Shown here one piece after another: positions 1 to 10,909 of a DNA stretch of 64,000 bases (its first letter is position 1; each line of letters opens with the position of its first letter). A program made the position numbers and the translations under genes. The notes beneath the pieces were generated by a model. That model saw only the letters and a list, made by a program, of their open reading frames with translations. It did no database searches and had not been told where the DNA came from. Source of the DNA: Acanthacorydalis orientalis (lineage: Eukaryota; Arthropoda; Insecta; Megaloptera; Corydalidae); assembly GCA_034766995.1 (NCBI GenBank), contig CM068323.1:2426752-2490751 (forward strand), in the 5' to 3' direction.

Positions 1-2300
1 TTTTCTGGATTTAAATTTGTAGAAATGTTAACAGACACCTTGCACTAGTGTTTGATTTCATTGCTGATAATTTTCAAGTCTCTGTCTAGTATTTAATTAT
101 TTGTGTATAGATTTAAAGTGAATTAATTTATCTTATGCTGGCATTGTGCGGACGATCGTCGGTCACGATCGTTGTCACGTACCGTTCGTTAATCTGGCAT
201 GTGATGGCGAACGCCATGTCTAATCATATTTCTTTCCAGCGTAGGATCTTCCCAGCAGGGCATCCTGAATTCCTTCTCGTACCGTTCGTCCGTCTATCAC
301 GCCGGCTCGGTTCGGTCCGCCGGTTCGGTACCCGCTGCCGATCGCGTTCATAAAAAACTGCTCGGAATCGTCCGTCCCTGTCGTTTTTTCAAAAATAACT
401 TCCTATCGTGTCCGTCTAAGACAGAGTGATTTTTCTATATTTATTTGTGTGTGCGCGAAAAGTAGTGAAACATCGAGTGTCGTTCGAACGTTCGAGTGCG
501 TCCTCGACCTCCTGTCCAGGTGGCCCGCACGGTCGCGCGCGCATCGAGGCTCTGCAGGAGGGAGGCACCCGGGAGTGCTTGCTTGCTTCTTGATTATCAG
601 ACCGGACGTACGACCGTCCGGCTGTATATATCAACATACAGTAGTAGATCCGTTGTGTGGTTCCTGTCCGAGACGGAGATCGAGGCGGAGACAGAGAGTG
701 AAGAAAGAGCGCGTCGCACTCAATCACAGGTTTAGTATGTCTGTATTTCTTGCAGGTGAAGAGGGGTTTTATTTAAGTATTATTAGAACTGTTATTTGTC
801 GTATGTCAGCTTTGAACCCGCGTTTTTCTCTCGTGCTATGGGTTTCAGTCGCGCATCGAAAAGGGAGGGACTCGTCGTCTGGAGTAGTCTCGCCTAAGCG
901 CCTAGCGTATAAGAGACGTTGCGACTCCCGACGGTGGAACGGCAGGGCGTGACCTGCCCCGGCCTTAGTGCTGTCGATGCGGGCACTCGCCTCAGCGGTC
1001 GCGCTGTTAAGCGATCCCCGCGCCAGCGCTCTTGTCGTCGAGCGGTCACCGTCCCTGTCCGACCATCGGCCGGATGAAAAGATATCGGCGACGAATGCAG
1101 GGGCGGTCGCCGAACGATCGTGTGTCGGCCGGCCCGCAGTCCGACGTTTCTTAAAAACGTCCACTATCTCAGGTCACTCTCGGTCACATCCGATACGGAC
1201 TGTTTTAAACCCTTGACAGTCTGCTCGCAGAGCCGCGACCGTACCACGCCGACCGGCGTTCCAGATCGCGTGCGGTGCGATCGGACCCATTCCCGGTGAA
1301 GTCACAAGCCGGGGTGCGTTCAGATCTCAACGCGTGCGCTTCGGTTCACCATTGCACCGGCGTACCACGGTCGATGCGCTTCCTCCGTGTTTTTTTTTTT
1401 AGTCATTTTCATTTTGCAACCCGATCCTTCCGTCGACCGATCGGGTCACCCCCGCGAATCCGGCACGCTATCGATTCGTATCTAGCTGTGCATAAGAGGA
1501 CACGTCCCGTACCCGATCGCGGCTAACCTTAGCTTCAGTCAGAGCCTCGGGTACAAATCAGGACCTGCGGGGTACCGTCGCCACGTTATCTTCGGACGAA
1601 GCGTGCGCTGGGCAACGGCGGGAGACCGGCCTCCCGTCCGTTCCCCATAGGTAGTCCGCAGGATTTAGGATTTGGTACGGGTCTTTCAGGTCGTCGTGTG
1701 AAACGCATCGAGGACGACGCGGGAATCTCGACGTGGGATTCAGAAGCGACGAGGTCGCTAGGCGTTCGTAAGTCACGGTGGTTTTGTGGTGACGAAAGAT
1801 TAAAAAAGGTTTGAAGAAACGCAAGATATATTTGTGTGTTCTATGTTAAATGAATTTCAGGTACTTTCAGCGCCGAGCAGCCTCGCGTTCCGCTCGCTAT
1901 TTCGTTCGGAGTTCGAAGCGATGAGGACAACCTGTCGACGGGGAGGTTACCGTACATTCGTGCACTTATAATGAAATCGAGAAAACGGCGGAAGAACGTC
2001 TCTTTCATATTTATTTTCGCCATCGGATTGTAATCGTTTCTATAAGGTCTTCAATATTTTCAGACCGTTCGTACGAGTTCTAAAAAACCAATTGAGGAGT
2101 CGACGATCAAATTTTCTCTATGTCGATACAAACGGTTGTATTTTCTTCATGGAGATCCATTTTCTGTGTCCTGTTCGTTTCGTTTCATTGACTTTCTGAA
2201 CGATTCTTTCTGCACCGTTTGCACATTTCGGCCACAGTTTAACCGAAGAGTTCGCTTGCCTCAATGTCTTCAGTCCGCTTATCAAGCCAGTGTTAAAATA
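1..2300. other. No gene recognised; CpG-rich unique DNA
   Basis: Open frames here are short, overlap on both strands and have low-complexity Arg/Ser-rich translations typical of GC-rich non-coding DNA. I recognise no domain, RNA gene or transposon end. The CpG-rich stretch (about 130-1950) could be a promoter, 5' UTR or first-exon area of a host gene lying outside the window, but nothing in the sequence proves this. The last 300 bases become AT-rich. Confidence 0.5.
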
Positions 2301-2416
2301 ACACTCATATAATCATACTCAGTTACTATAATGGAACGATATTTGAATTTGTCTGTATATTTCTGGCCATATTTAGACTCGACATCTTCAATTAAAATCA
2401 AAGTAAATTATAAATT

Positions 2417-2474
2417 GTATGTATATATATATATACGTATCTACGTATATACTCGTACATACATACATACACTT
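2417..2474. repeat. TA/TACG and ACAT microsatellite
   Basis: An imperfect simple repeat: an alternating TA run interrupted by ACG steps, followed by CATA repeats. It lies in AT-rich DNA upstream of the long TA tract. Confidence 0.7.
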
Positions 2475-2692
2475 ATCCTTAATAAAAAAGTTTTGATTAA
2501 AAGAAAAACAACCTGTATTTGTAACATTAAAATTCGAATCGAACAGTATAAAATAGGCGTCAGTTTTTCACATTTTGGATATTTTAAGCAAGAAAAACTT
2601 ATATTAAGTGGTTATAATTTAAAGAATGGTATCCGTTATAAATGTCATTGAATTTATAAACAATATCAGAATGAGAATTTTACCCAGAAATG

Positions 2693-2695
<3 letters not shown>

Positions 2696-2776
<81 letters not shown>
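2696..2776. repeat. (TA)n microsatellite at LINE 3' end
   Basis: About 40 TA dinucleotides with a single interruption (G at 2731). It abuts the 3' end of the minus-strand LINE, only four bases beyond its stop codon. It could be the element's own 3' tail or part of a TA target tract; a second TA run lies at the other end of the element. Confidence 0.9.
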
Positions 2777-2780
<4 letters not shown>

Positions 2781-5700
2781 TTATAACGTCTTCCGTCGTC
2801 TTCCGATTTCCAGTCTCCATTTTTCTCTGTCCATCCATAGGTCCTCTCCTATTTCTCTTTCCCTTAGTTCTTTATCAATTCCCTCTCTCCAACTTTTCCT
2901 GGGTCTCCCTCTTCCCCTTCTTCCTTGTGGTGTCCATTCCCATACTTGTTTTGGGAGTCTTTCATCCGGCATTCTTTGTACATGGCCAAACCATCTTAGT
3001 TGGTTGGCCTTAATATCCTCAACTATATTATGTGTTACTCCCATAATTTCTCGGATTCTGTCGTTGCGTATCCTTTCCATTCTTGATGTGCCTGCTGCTC
3101 TTCTCCAGAAATCCATTTCTGTTGCTATTAATTTCTTTTCCGTTCTGTCTTTGAGTGGCCATATTTCGGTACTATATGTGATAATGCTTTTTACTATGGT
3201 GTTGTATATTCGATGTTTGGTTTTATTTGATATAGTTTTATCCCATAATATCCTGTTTAACATAGCTATTGCTTTTCTACCTTGTATATTTCTGTCTTTT
3301 ATAGTTTCCTCTAGTGTTCCATCCTTGGTTATCTGCGCTCCTAGGTATTTATATTTCTTTGTTTCTGTTATGCGTCTTCCATCTTCCAGTATGAGGTCTT
3401 GTTGTTGCCCCCCTATGCACATGTACGCTGTTTTCTGTATATTTACTTTCATTCCCCATTTATCATATTCTTCTATTAGCTTCCTGGTCATATATTCTAT
3501 ATCATGTTGATCCTGTGCCATGACTATTTGGTCGTCTGCGAAGCATAGTGTATCGATAGTGCTACCGGTCAAGGGTATGCCCATATTTTTGCATTTCTTT
3601 TTCCATTGCTTTAGTGCTTGCTCTAAGTAAATCTTAAACAAGGTCGTGGATAGACAGCATCCCTGTTTAAGTCCTTTAGTTATTCTGAACCCCTTGGATA
3701 ATCTTTGTCCCATCTTTATTTTAGCTGTTGCTTGTTGGTATAGGCGTTTTATGGCTTTTATTATGTTTACACTTATGTTTGTTGTTTCTAATGCTTCCCA
3801 GAGCTTATTTTGTGGGACGTTATCGTAGGCTTTTTTCAAGTCTATAAACACCAGGTGTGTCTCTTGGTTGAACGCACTTTTCTTTTCCATTATTTGTGCT
3901 ACCGAGTATAGGTGGTCTATTGTCGATCTTCCTACCCGGAAGCCTGCCTGCTCCTCTGCTTCCTTGTCACTGAATTCTGCTTCGATTTTCTTTGTCAAGA
4001 CCTTGCCATATACTTTATATAAGGTGTTCGTTACTGCTATCCCTCTGTAATTATCACAGTTTAATTTGTCTCCTTTTTTGTGTATAGTGGAGATTAGGGC
4101 GGTGTTCCATTCCTCTGGTGTTGGTTCTCCATTCAAGCACTTCTCAAATAGTGTCGTTATTTCTTGGTATAGTTTTGGCGTTCCACATTTTATGAGTTCT
4201 GCTGGTATGTTTCCCGGTCCTGGCGCCTTTCCATTCATTACTGATTTACAAGCACGTATTACTTCCGTTATTGTTATTCTAATTGGAGATGCTGTTGTTC
4301 TTATTTTCTCTTCTTCCATATTCTCTTTGAAATTTATTCTATCTTCTGTTAGTAATTGCTTAAAGTAGTCTTCCCATTTATCTAAAGTGATTGCGTTTAT
4401 TAGATCTTTTGTTTTATTGTGTCTCAGTGATTTCAGTATTTTCCAGCTTTCACTGCTCTTTCGTCCTCCAATATATGTGTTTATTTTCCCGCATCTTCTC
4501 TCCCATGCTTCGTTCTTCTTCTGGGTAATTTTCTTTCTGACCTTTACTTGTGCTTGCTTATACACTATTTTAAATTCATCTGTCGTATTGGTTAAGTATG
4601 CTTTGTACTTTTCTCTCTTGTCTCTTATATCCTCTTCTATGTCTTCGTCCCACCAGTATGGTGCTCTTCTTTGTCGGTTTTCCTTGTAGCCTAATGCTTC
4701 TTTAGCCGCTGCATGAATGCACGATTTTATAAGTAGGTAATGGTCTTCAGTGTTCTTAGGTTGGATAGTTTGTAGTTTTTGGTCTAATCTATCCTTGTAT
4801 AGGTTTTGGGTACTCTCATTATCCAAGCTGTCTAGGTTATACTTTTCCTCGTTTATTTTTCTGCTTTCTTCCCTATTTGTGCTGTCATCTTTTTCGTACT
4901 CGTACTTCCTCGGGAATACTATATTTGTTCTTAGCAAGTAGTGGTCGCTGCCGCATGTTGCACCTCTGTACACCCTTACATCTTGCACGATTAGTTTCGT
5001 TTTTTGTTGAGTAATAGCATAGTCTATTATAGATTTTAGGTTCCTCGTTGTTTGTGTCCAGGTGTATTTATGTATGTTGCGGTGGGGGTAGAATCCATTT
5101 TGTATTTTGAGGCTGTTTTGTTCGCATATTGTAATTAGTCTGCTTCCGTTGTCGTTGATTGTCTCTTCCCCGTGTTGTCCTACTACTTTATCTTGCTGTT
5201 TTTTCCCCGTTCTGGCGTTCATATCTCCAAGTATTATTATTTCCCGCGTGCTTCCTATTTTTACTATTTCTCGGTTTAGTTGTTCATAGTACTTGTCTTT
5301 TTTTTCGACTGTTGTATCATCGTTTATAGAGTATATACCTAGTATTGTCAGCTTGTGTCCATGTAAGGTTAGGTTCATCTTGATCGTTCCCTCGTTAATT
5401 GCTTCCCATGTGGTTATAAATCTTCTGAGTCCTTTCCGGATGAGGATCGATACTCCTTGTTGGGCCCTCTTATCTTTTTCCACTCCGCTGTAAAAGTGGT
5501 CATATTCCCCGAGGTTTTCTGATCCCTGTCCTTTTCTCTTTGTTTCTGTTAGCACTGTTATGTCTACTTTCTGTTCTACTAGTTCTGAGAGTATTTCGTT
5601 TATTTTTGATGAGAGTCCCTGTATGTTCCATGTTCCAAAAATCATTTTCCTATTTCGTTGCTTACGTCGTTTAGTTGTTCCTATTCCATTCCGAGGCTGT

Positions 5701-5967
5701 TGACTGATTCTTTTAACAGTGTATTTTTTTCCGAGTATCGAGGAGTTAGCCCGATGCCTCAACCCCCTCCCAGGAGGACCAGGATTTCTTATTCGGAGTA
5801 TCTCTCCTAGATCGGTTGCTTTCTCTGTAGCTACGAGCCCGATCTGCCCGTCCTGTTTGGTCCGCGGGTGGTATTTTATTTCGCACCTACCCGCCGGCTC
5901 AGCCGGTGTGGGCTTTCCCCTATCCGCCACCTGGGGACGCGCCCTCTAGGGGTTACAGGCTCCCCCG

Positions 5968-5973
<6 letters not shown>
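2777..5973 (-). mobile_element. RTE-clade non-LTR retrotransposon, near full length
   Basis: A ~3.2-kb LINE with one long frame encoding apurinic endonuclease and reverse transcriptase, almost no 3' UTR and a simple-repeat 3' end. These are features of the RTE clade. On the minus strand it starts just inside a TA run with a short GC-rich leader and ends directly after the ORF. The single long ORF with intact motifs suggests a young copy. Insertion into a pre-existing TA microsatellite is inferred from TA runs on both sides; no other target duplication is visible. Confidence 0.85.
2781..5930 (-). CDS. RTE endonuclease-reverse transcriptase polyprotein
   Basis: Encodes the polyprotein used for target-primed reverse transcription. 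The APE-type endonuclease starts at WNIQ (about residue 101) with TET near 129, GDMNA near 235 and SDH near 328. Reverse transcriptase follows, with FIDLKKAYD near 695 and the catalytic FADD at about 797-800. The C-terminus carries the WFGHVQRM and GRGRPRKSW motifs common in RTE proteins, which automated annotation often mislabels craniofacial development protein 2. The frame opens after a TAG at 5948-5950. The coordinate given starts at GTG 5930; the first ATG is at 5645, directly before the endonuclease, giving about 954 aa, so the true start is uncertain. No internal stop is present over 1049 codons. Confidence 0.85.
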   Translation of the reverse strand: MADRGKPTPAEPAGRCEIKYHPRTKQDGQIGLVATEKATDLGEILRIRNPGPPGRGLRHRANSSILGKKYTVKRISQQPRNGIGTTKRRKQRNRKMIFGTWNIQGLSSKINEILSELVEQKVDITVLTETKRKGQGSENLGEYDHFYSGVEKDKRAQQGVSILIRKGLRRFITTWEAINEGTIKMNLTLHGHKLTILGIYSINDDTTVEKKDKYYEQLNREIVKIGSTREIIILGDMNARTGKKQQDKVVGQHGEETINDNGSRLITICEQNSLKIQNGFYPHRNIHKYTWTQTTRNLKSIIDYAITQQKTKLIVQDVRVYRGATCGSDHYLLRTNIVFPRKYEYEKDDSTNREESRKINEEKYNLDSLDNESTQNLYKDRLDQKLQTIQPKNTEDHYLLIKSCIHAAAKEALGYKENRQRRAPYWWDEDIEEDIRDKREKYKAYLTNTTDEFKIVYKQAQVKVRKKITQKKNEAWERRCGKINTYIGGRKSSESWKILKSLRHNKTKDLINAITLDKWEDYFKQLLTEDRINFKENMEEEKIRTTASPIRITITEVIRACKSVMNGKAPGPGNIPAELIKCGTPKLYQEITTLFEKCLNGEPTPEEWNTALISTIHKKGDKLNCDNYRGIAVTNTLYKVYGKVLTKKIEAEFSDKEAEEQAGFRVGRSTIDHLYSVAQIMEKKSAFNQETHLVFIDLKKAYDNVPQNKLWEALETTNISVNIIKAIKRLYQQATAKIKMGQRLSKGFRITKGLKQGCCLSTTLFKIYLEQALKQWKKKCKNMGIPLTGSTIDTLCFADDQIVMAQDQHDIEYMTRKLIEEYDKWGMKVNIQKTAYMCIGGQQQDLILEDGRRITETKKYKYLGAQITKDGTLEETIKDRNIQGRKAIAMLNRILWDKTISNKTKHRIYNTIVKSIITYSTEIWPLKDRTEKKLIATEMDFWRRAAGTSRMERIRNDRIREIMGVTHNIVEDIKANQLRWFGHVQRMPDERLPKQVWEWTPQGRRGRGRPRKSWREGIDKELREREIGEDLWMDREKWRLEIGRRRKTL

Positions 5974-6001
<28 letters not shown>
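5974..6001. repeat. (TA)n microsatellite at LINE 5' end
   Basis: About 14 TA units directly adjoining the 5' end of the minus-strand RTE element. It mirrors the longer TA tract at the other end. Confidence 0.85.
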
Positions 6002-6007
<6 letters not shown>

Positions 6008-6268
6008 ACATACACACATATATACAAGTAAAAAAAATAAAACTCGCGGCGGCTTCTTACACATTAATTATTTTGTCTTTATTAATAATGATTAATTAAT
6101 AAACAATTCCAATTTATTAATAACAACCGGCCATCGCCGGCCCCTGTGCCTCCACACACTCCTAGAAGCTCAATCCGAGTTCGATGGAGCGAAGGATGCC
6201 GCACAACTCAGGTCGGCCGGCGAGGTACCGGTCTCCGCCGGTCCACCGAGTCCGATGGATCGCACGGA
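6002..6268. other. No feature recognised
   Basis: An AT-rich stretch (6060-6125) passes into GC-rich sequence. No coding or RNA feature can be supported. Confidence 0.5.
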
Positions 6269-6440
6269 TGTTTTGTGGAATCAAGAAGGCTCCGGCACAG
6301 TTAAATAAACAGAATAAAAACAACGTTTCGACGACATATTTTACGATATTTACAAATCATATACGACGGCACCGTATACAGAACGAACGTCACAGAAGAG
6401 ATCGCCCGGCGCGATACAAGAAGTAGGAAGAGCTAAAGAC
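6269..6440. repeat. Direct repeat, copy 1 (possible LTR remnant)
   Basis: Repeated in the same orientation 1.08 kb downstream. The match starts at TTGTGGAATCAA (6273) and continues through a shared AT-rich core with AATAAAAACAACGTTTC, weakening toward an AAGAGC-containing end. Read on the minus strand the copies end in CCACAA(AA)CA and contain AT-rich, AATAAA-like sequence, as an LTR end would. I see no convincing primer site, polypurine tract or target duplication. Confidence 0.6.
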
Positions 6441-7348
6441 ATGCGATCGGTCCTCGGCTCGGATAGACACCTCGCGCGAACGGGCCGCAGGAATCCGAAC
6501 CGGAAGCCAGGAACGGTCTCGTCGAGGTGATCTGAGATGGTGGTAGTAGGCGAGCTACCTTCCAGGCGAGCGGCCCTGTCTCGTCGTCGCCGGAAAACGA
6601 CGCGAACACGAATACGTACTCGCGCGTCTCACTTGCAGAATCCGACGGCGTCGTCGAAGCGTACGGAGCGAGTCGCGTGCTGCCGTAAGACGCGGCGGCA
6701 CGAGCCGTCATGCGAGGGCATCGGTCCTCGGCAGAACGGCCGGGAATCAGCGATCCGTCGGAAGAATCGCCTCGCATGGTCTACGGCCGACCCGACGATA
6801 TACCCGCGTCGATAAACGGATTCGACTCCGCGACAGATCGTAGTTGGGGAACGGGAGGCGACTCCGAAGACGACGGATCTCTTTCTGAAACACCTCGGCC
6901 CGTTCGATGCGGAGGACGTCCGAACACGTATCCGACTCCCGGGTCGTGACGATCGGCAGCGCCCGAAAACCCGAATGGGACCGTCGCATAACATACACCG
7001 AAGCACGGAGGAACGAACGTCGCAGAGTAGAAGCGCTCGAAACACACTGTCAAAAACGGCACAACTGAAAAGCCACAACGGTTACCCAAAGAATCGTCGG
7101 CCGCGAAAGCAACACAGTCGACAAACGCGACGTCTCACGCTCCACACCACGGCAAGGCACGGTTTCTACACACAACGAAACCAGACCCATCGAGCACGCC
7201 AAGTTATTCGCGAACCACCAAAATCGCGCACAAAACAAACACGTCTGTTTTCTCGTTTCATCGTCCATCAAACCAGCACAATCCACGAGCACGCGCCGTC
7301 TTTACGAAAACAATGCGAGGCGCAGACCTCACAGGATGCCCCAAAAAA
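6441..7348. other. GC-rich spacer between direct repeats
   Basis: Several overlapping ORFs of 80-150 codons on both strands translate to Arg/Ser-rich sequence with no recognisable domain. If the flanking repeats are LTRs, this would be the ~0.9-kb interior of a non-autonomous element; no retroelement protein is detectable. Confidence 0.4.
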
Positions 7349-7527
7349 TGTTGTGGAATCAAAAGGGCTCCAGCATAGTTAAATAAATCAAATAAAAACA
7401 ACGTTTCAACAACATATTTTACAATATTTACAAATATTATACAACAGCTCCGTACCGGCAACGAGCACTACAGACGAGACTGAACTGACTGAGCGTCATA
7501 CGAGAAGCGGCAAGAGCATAGATAAAG
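7349..7527. repeat. Direct repeat, copy 2 (possible LTR remnant)
   Basis: Partner of the repeat at 6269-6440. Many differences are CG in copy 1 against CA or TG here (ACGTTTCGACGACA versus ACGTTTCAACAACA), a pattern expected from decay of methylated CpG. Confidence 0.6.
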
Positions 7528-7601
7528 TATCTCTAGATGACAAGCTACGGGTTAAAAATCTATGGCATAAAAACGATGGATTGGGGGGTGCGGGGTATTA
7601 T

Positions 7602-7624
7602 TTTTGCGGACTTAATTAGATGGC
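7602..7624. repeat. P-like transposon terminal inverted repeat, 3' side
   Basis: TTTTGCGGACTTAATTAGAT followed by GGC pairs with the reverse complement of 18008-18030 at 21 of 23 positions. It marks the end downstream of the minus-strand transposase. Confidence 0.8.
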
Positions 7625-7686
7625 ACTGTCCGCGCGATATTTGTGCGGGAGGTTTGAATACTTCAAATTTGAATATTAGCGCTAAT

Positions 7687-7828
7687 GTACATACCCATTC
7701 AGAAATGTTTAATTTTAACACATTTAATAATAATTGTAAAGTAATGAATTCGATATAAAATACGAAATTCAATACTTTAAAATTATTACAGAATTGTGTT
7801 AAAATTAAACATTTTTGAATGCATGTAA
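7687..7828. repeat. ~142-bp imperfect palindrome (hairpin)
   Basis: Two ~68-bp arms face each other around position 7757: AAATGTTTAATTTTAACACA on the left returns as its near-exact complement near 7795-7815, and the inner segments around AATTGTAAAGTAATGAATTC also pair. It lies just inside the 3' terminal repeat of the P-like element. It may be a subterminal repeat or a small fold-back insertion. Confidence 0.75.
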
Positions 7829-7870
7829 ATATATTTGGAGACTTATCGCACGGGCGATCAGTCCCCTAAT

Positions 7871-8159
7871 TGTTATTCGCGCGAGGACGAGGATCGTGTG
7901 AGTGCAGGGTCTTAATGAACGAAACGTTGATAATAAAAAATGGTTTATTGCTAAAATGCACACAAGAAGCTAAAGACCACACGTGTGGCGGATTCCAATC
8001 TGGCGAGCCGAGAGCGAGGCGCGTGCTGCTCGTTAAGCGGGCTAGACGGAACTGGTCCTCTCGACACCCCCGCTTCCTATCGCGAAGATGGCGCGCGGTA
8101 CCAGTGTCTGTTTACGCCGCCCTCTAGCGACGCTCGCAGGTGGCGGCGAAGCCCCCACA
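7871..8159. mobile_element. Candidate solo LTR
   Basis: A ~289-bp CpG-rich block with TG at one end (TGTTATTCGC) and CA at the other (GCCCCCACA), in otherwise AT-rich transposon 3' DNA. Read on the minus strand it starts TGTGGGGGC and has an AATAAA near 7947. No matching target-site duplication is visible, so the call rests on composition and termini only. Confidence 0.3.
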
Positions 8160-8499
8160 TATATAATAAATTTAAATTTTCTTGCGATCATACTATTGTA
8201 TGATGCTGTTTACAATTAACAAAAAAGACAGTTATCTATGTAACTTATTTATTTTAAAACTGTACTTAATACTAACAATAAATAATTAAACACGAATATT
8301 GAATAATTAAACACTAATATTAAACACTAATAATAAATAAATAAATACTAATAAAAAATAAACAACACTTAATAACTAAACAGCACGGTCTGGAAAAGAT
8401 TTTCAAAAGTCTAGGAATATCGAAATAGCTAAAAACAACCTCAGAATTATTAATTTGAATCTGCAATATCATAATACAGGAATGGACGAACTGTGAAGA
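8160..8499 (-). other. AT-rich 3' untranslated region of P-like transposase
   Basis: Lies directly downstream of the transposase stop codon on the minus strand. It is made of imperfect AATAATTAAACACTAAT-like repeats. AATAAA motifs on the minus strand around 8244-8254 could serve as polyadenylation signals. No gene is present. Confidence 0.5.
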
Positions 8500-10497
8500 T
8501 TAATTTAATTTGGATAATTTTCTTTTTTTATTTCTTATATCTCCCAGTTTTCGATTTTCACGTTTGCAGTACCATGGAATTGAGATAAAGCAAACACCTT
8601 TAATTATGCACAACTTCACGGTTTCATTATGAGTTGAACATAAAAAGGAAAAATCTACAGCAGTGTTGATTACATCTGACAATTGTTTAAATATGTTCGC
8701 TGTATTTGAAATAAGTGGTAGCATTTTTTCAACAATAGTGACAGCATTACCGACAGCAATCACAACATCCTCAGTTGGATATGTGAGACTCGTCTTGCCG
8801 TCCTTATATTCTTTCATCTCAATAAATTGATTGCACAATGAATCTGTACAATCAGATATTAATGATTTGATACAAGACCCACAATTTTGTTTTTTTAAAA
8901 TTCGTCTAACAATAAAACCAGCGACGTATGCCACCGACAAAATATGATATTCACCACATAATGTCGCCGATTCAACACTCGGAAATACAGTTGCTGAAAA
9001 ATCAAAAGATGAATTTCGTACTAATGACTCTTCAACAACTATATTCGGATTACATACATCCTGTTTGTTAGAAGAATTTTGAAAAAAAAGTGTCCGAAAA
9101 TCCGCTAAAAAATGCATTTTATCATCTTCTTCACAGTTAGAACCATTAATTCCAAAATTAGTTATGTTATTTACAACACAACTTTTATATGCAGATTCAA
9201 ACTGTTCTGCGGTAGGATGATCGTTACCCCCTGAGCAAGAGCGAACCAAGCCAAAGAAATTTTCTAAAGGATCTTGATTGAAACTTCTTGTCCGAAGATA
9301 ACGAAATCCTTGAGTTTTTAAAAATTTCCATACTCCCCGGATTGCTCTCAGTGTTATAATCCATCCATTTTGTGAGGGAGGTGTAAGGGGCCTTCCTGAA
9401 TTTCTCAAATACACCCAGGAATTTATCACTGCTTCATTTTTTCCCCAAAACCGTATATGCTGTGAAGTTCTTGAAATGCAGCACCGGAGATCTTTTCCAT
9501 TTTCAGGAGAAACACTGACTCCGTTGAGACTGTCGAACAATGAGTCGACAGTCTTTACAAAAACTGCGGTAGCCAGTGCTTCTCCTGGAAGAATCGATTT
9601 TGACACAAGGCTGTTAATTCCGGCAGCCACCGAATGACTCATCACCTGTGCTGCTAAAGACACCTTCATACTTCGCATACCTGGAGACAAATGGGCTTCT
9701 GTTAATTTGGGCAATTGCCGATAGAGAACATTGCCCATATCAACTTCGTACAATTTTTGAATATGAGCCCATTTGGCTTCAGCGAAGAAAGAAGTGTCCC
9801 CCAATGCAACTTCACAGCGTATATCGTGTTTCATGAGCATATTCCGGGTGCATTTGAGTAAATGGGGTGGATCAAACACTGTAAAAATTGCTCGACCTTC
9901 GAAACCAAAAAAGGGGTCTTCTTTTTTCAATTTTAAGGAATTTAATGCTTTCACATTATTGCATCCCATATCGCAAACTGTGCACACAACTCGAAGTCCA
10001 GTTTACTCTACTCGCCGAATAACTTCAATGATCATTCGTGACAAATGATCTGAAGTTAAATTTCGACAAAAGTAGTAGGCAATTGGTTGCTTCCAGCTCC
10101 GTCTCACACCTTGCAACATGAAAACCATAACGCTATTTGCATATTCCTTCCCTATGAATCCGGTGTCCATGTCAACATGCCCAGTAATTCTATCAGCACG
10201 TTGGTCATACGACAACCCCTCGCGAATTGACATTTCATCAAACATCAATGAACAGAAGTTGTCGTTGACCTTTAAATTACTGACCATGCTAGTTAGGTAC
10301 GACATGATGTAGTCGTTCACACCTGGTTTCAAAGGGATCAATCTCAAAAGAGTCCTTAAAGTATTGATCGATGGTAAAGCAATTAATTTCCGTAATAAAC
10401 GATAACCTCTTGGGCTTCTTTTCCAGAAAGACAAACACAGCAACTTTTCTTCTTCAGTCCACCGTCTGCCTGACTGTGCCACACCCCTGACACGAAG
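8500..10497 (-). pseudogene. P-like transposase exon 6 (catalytic and C-terminal region), one nonsense codon
   Basis: This exon would supply the RNase-H-like catalytic core of a THAP9/P-element transposase. The acceptor is TTTTTTACAG at 10498. The exon opens in frame with the previous one, reading into RGVAQSGRRWTEEE and YRLLRKLIALPSINTL, a family hallmark. Then come FDEMS, where an acidic catalytic residue is expected, FDPPHLLKC, and ENFFGLVR with HPTAEQF in the C-terminal region. A TAA at 10003-10005 stops the frame; the same frame resumes immediately (GLRVVCTVCDMGCNN) and stays open to 8500. A recent single-base nonsense change is the simplest reading. I found no intron of acceptable length that would remove it. 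Confidence 0.85.
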
Positions 10498-10571
10498 CTG
10501 TAAAAAACATACATATGTTTATTAATTTATAAACGACAATGTAAATATTTAATAATTTGAAAAATTAATAC

Positions 10572-10802
10572 CTGTGAGGCCAACAACATTCGAGCTGTAG
10601 CAGGAAGATCTTTGAAAATTAAATTCAAGTGATCTGCACTGCTTCGTAACAACGCCTTTATATTTTTCTTATTTTTTGCACAAACACGTTTCAGAGTACA
10701 GATATACTTTTGTTTCTTTTTTAAAATCTTCATAAATTTTTCTGTACTCGACGTGTTTGGCATTTCCTTCCTAATATCTCGAAGAGATATTAGTGTTGGT
10801 TT
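10572..10802 (-). pseudogene. P-like transposase exon 5
   Basis: 77 codons in phase 0 between an acceptor TATTTTAG (ending 10803) and a donor CAG/GTATTA (10571). The translation contains KFMKILKKKQKYICTLKRV, a basic, probably helical segment between the THAP domain and the catalytic core. The ends ASQ and LRVRG join in frame to exon 6. Confidence 0.8.
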
Positions 10803-10845
10803 CTAAAATAGAAATAAAATTAATTGATTTTGAACGTCAGATGTA

Positions 10846-10875
10846 ACACATGGATCAATAAGTCCCGAGACTAAC
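10846..10875. repeat. mariner terminal inverted repeat (3' end)
   Basis: Begins ACACATGGATCAATAAGTCC. All 30 positions match the complement of the other end. Confidence 0.93.
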
Positions 10876-10909
10876 AATGAAAACAACATTTTTTTTGCAA
10901 AATTTTTTT

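Noticed and set aside
449..952. 167-aa ORF near the window start as a host gene
   Set aside because: No domain, low complexity, overlapping ORFs on both strands and no clear splice or initiation context.
2626..3510. 294-aa plus-strand ORF rich in Tyr/Ile and Ser/Leu
   Set aside because: It is the TA microsatellite plus the antisense of the RTE reverse transcriptase.
6269..7527. Complete LTR retrotransposon
   Set aside because: No polypurine tract, primer site, target duplication or retroelement protein could be shown, so only direct repeats are annotated.
9975..10010. A short intron removing the TAA in the P-like transposase
   Set aside because: The only GT-AG pair around it gives a 29-nt intron, too short, and breaks the frame.
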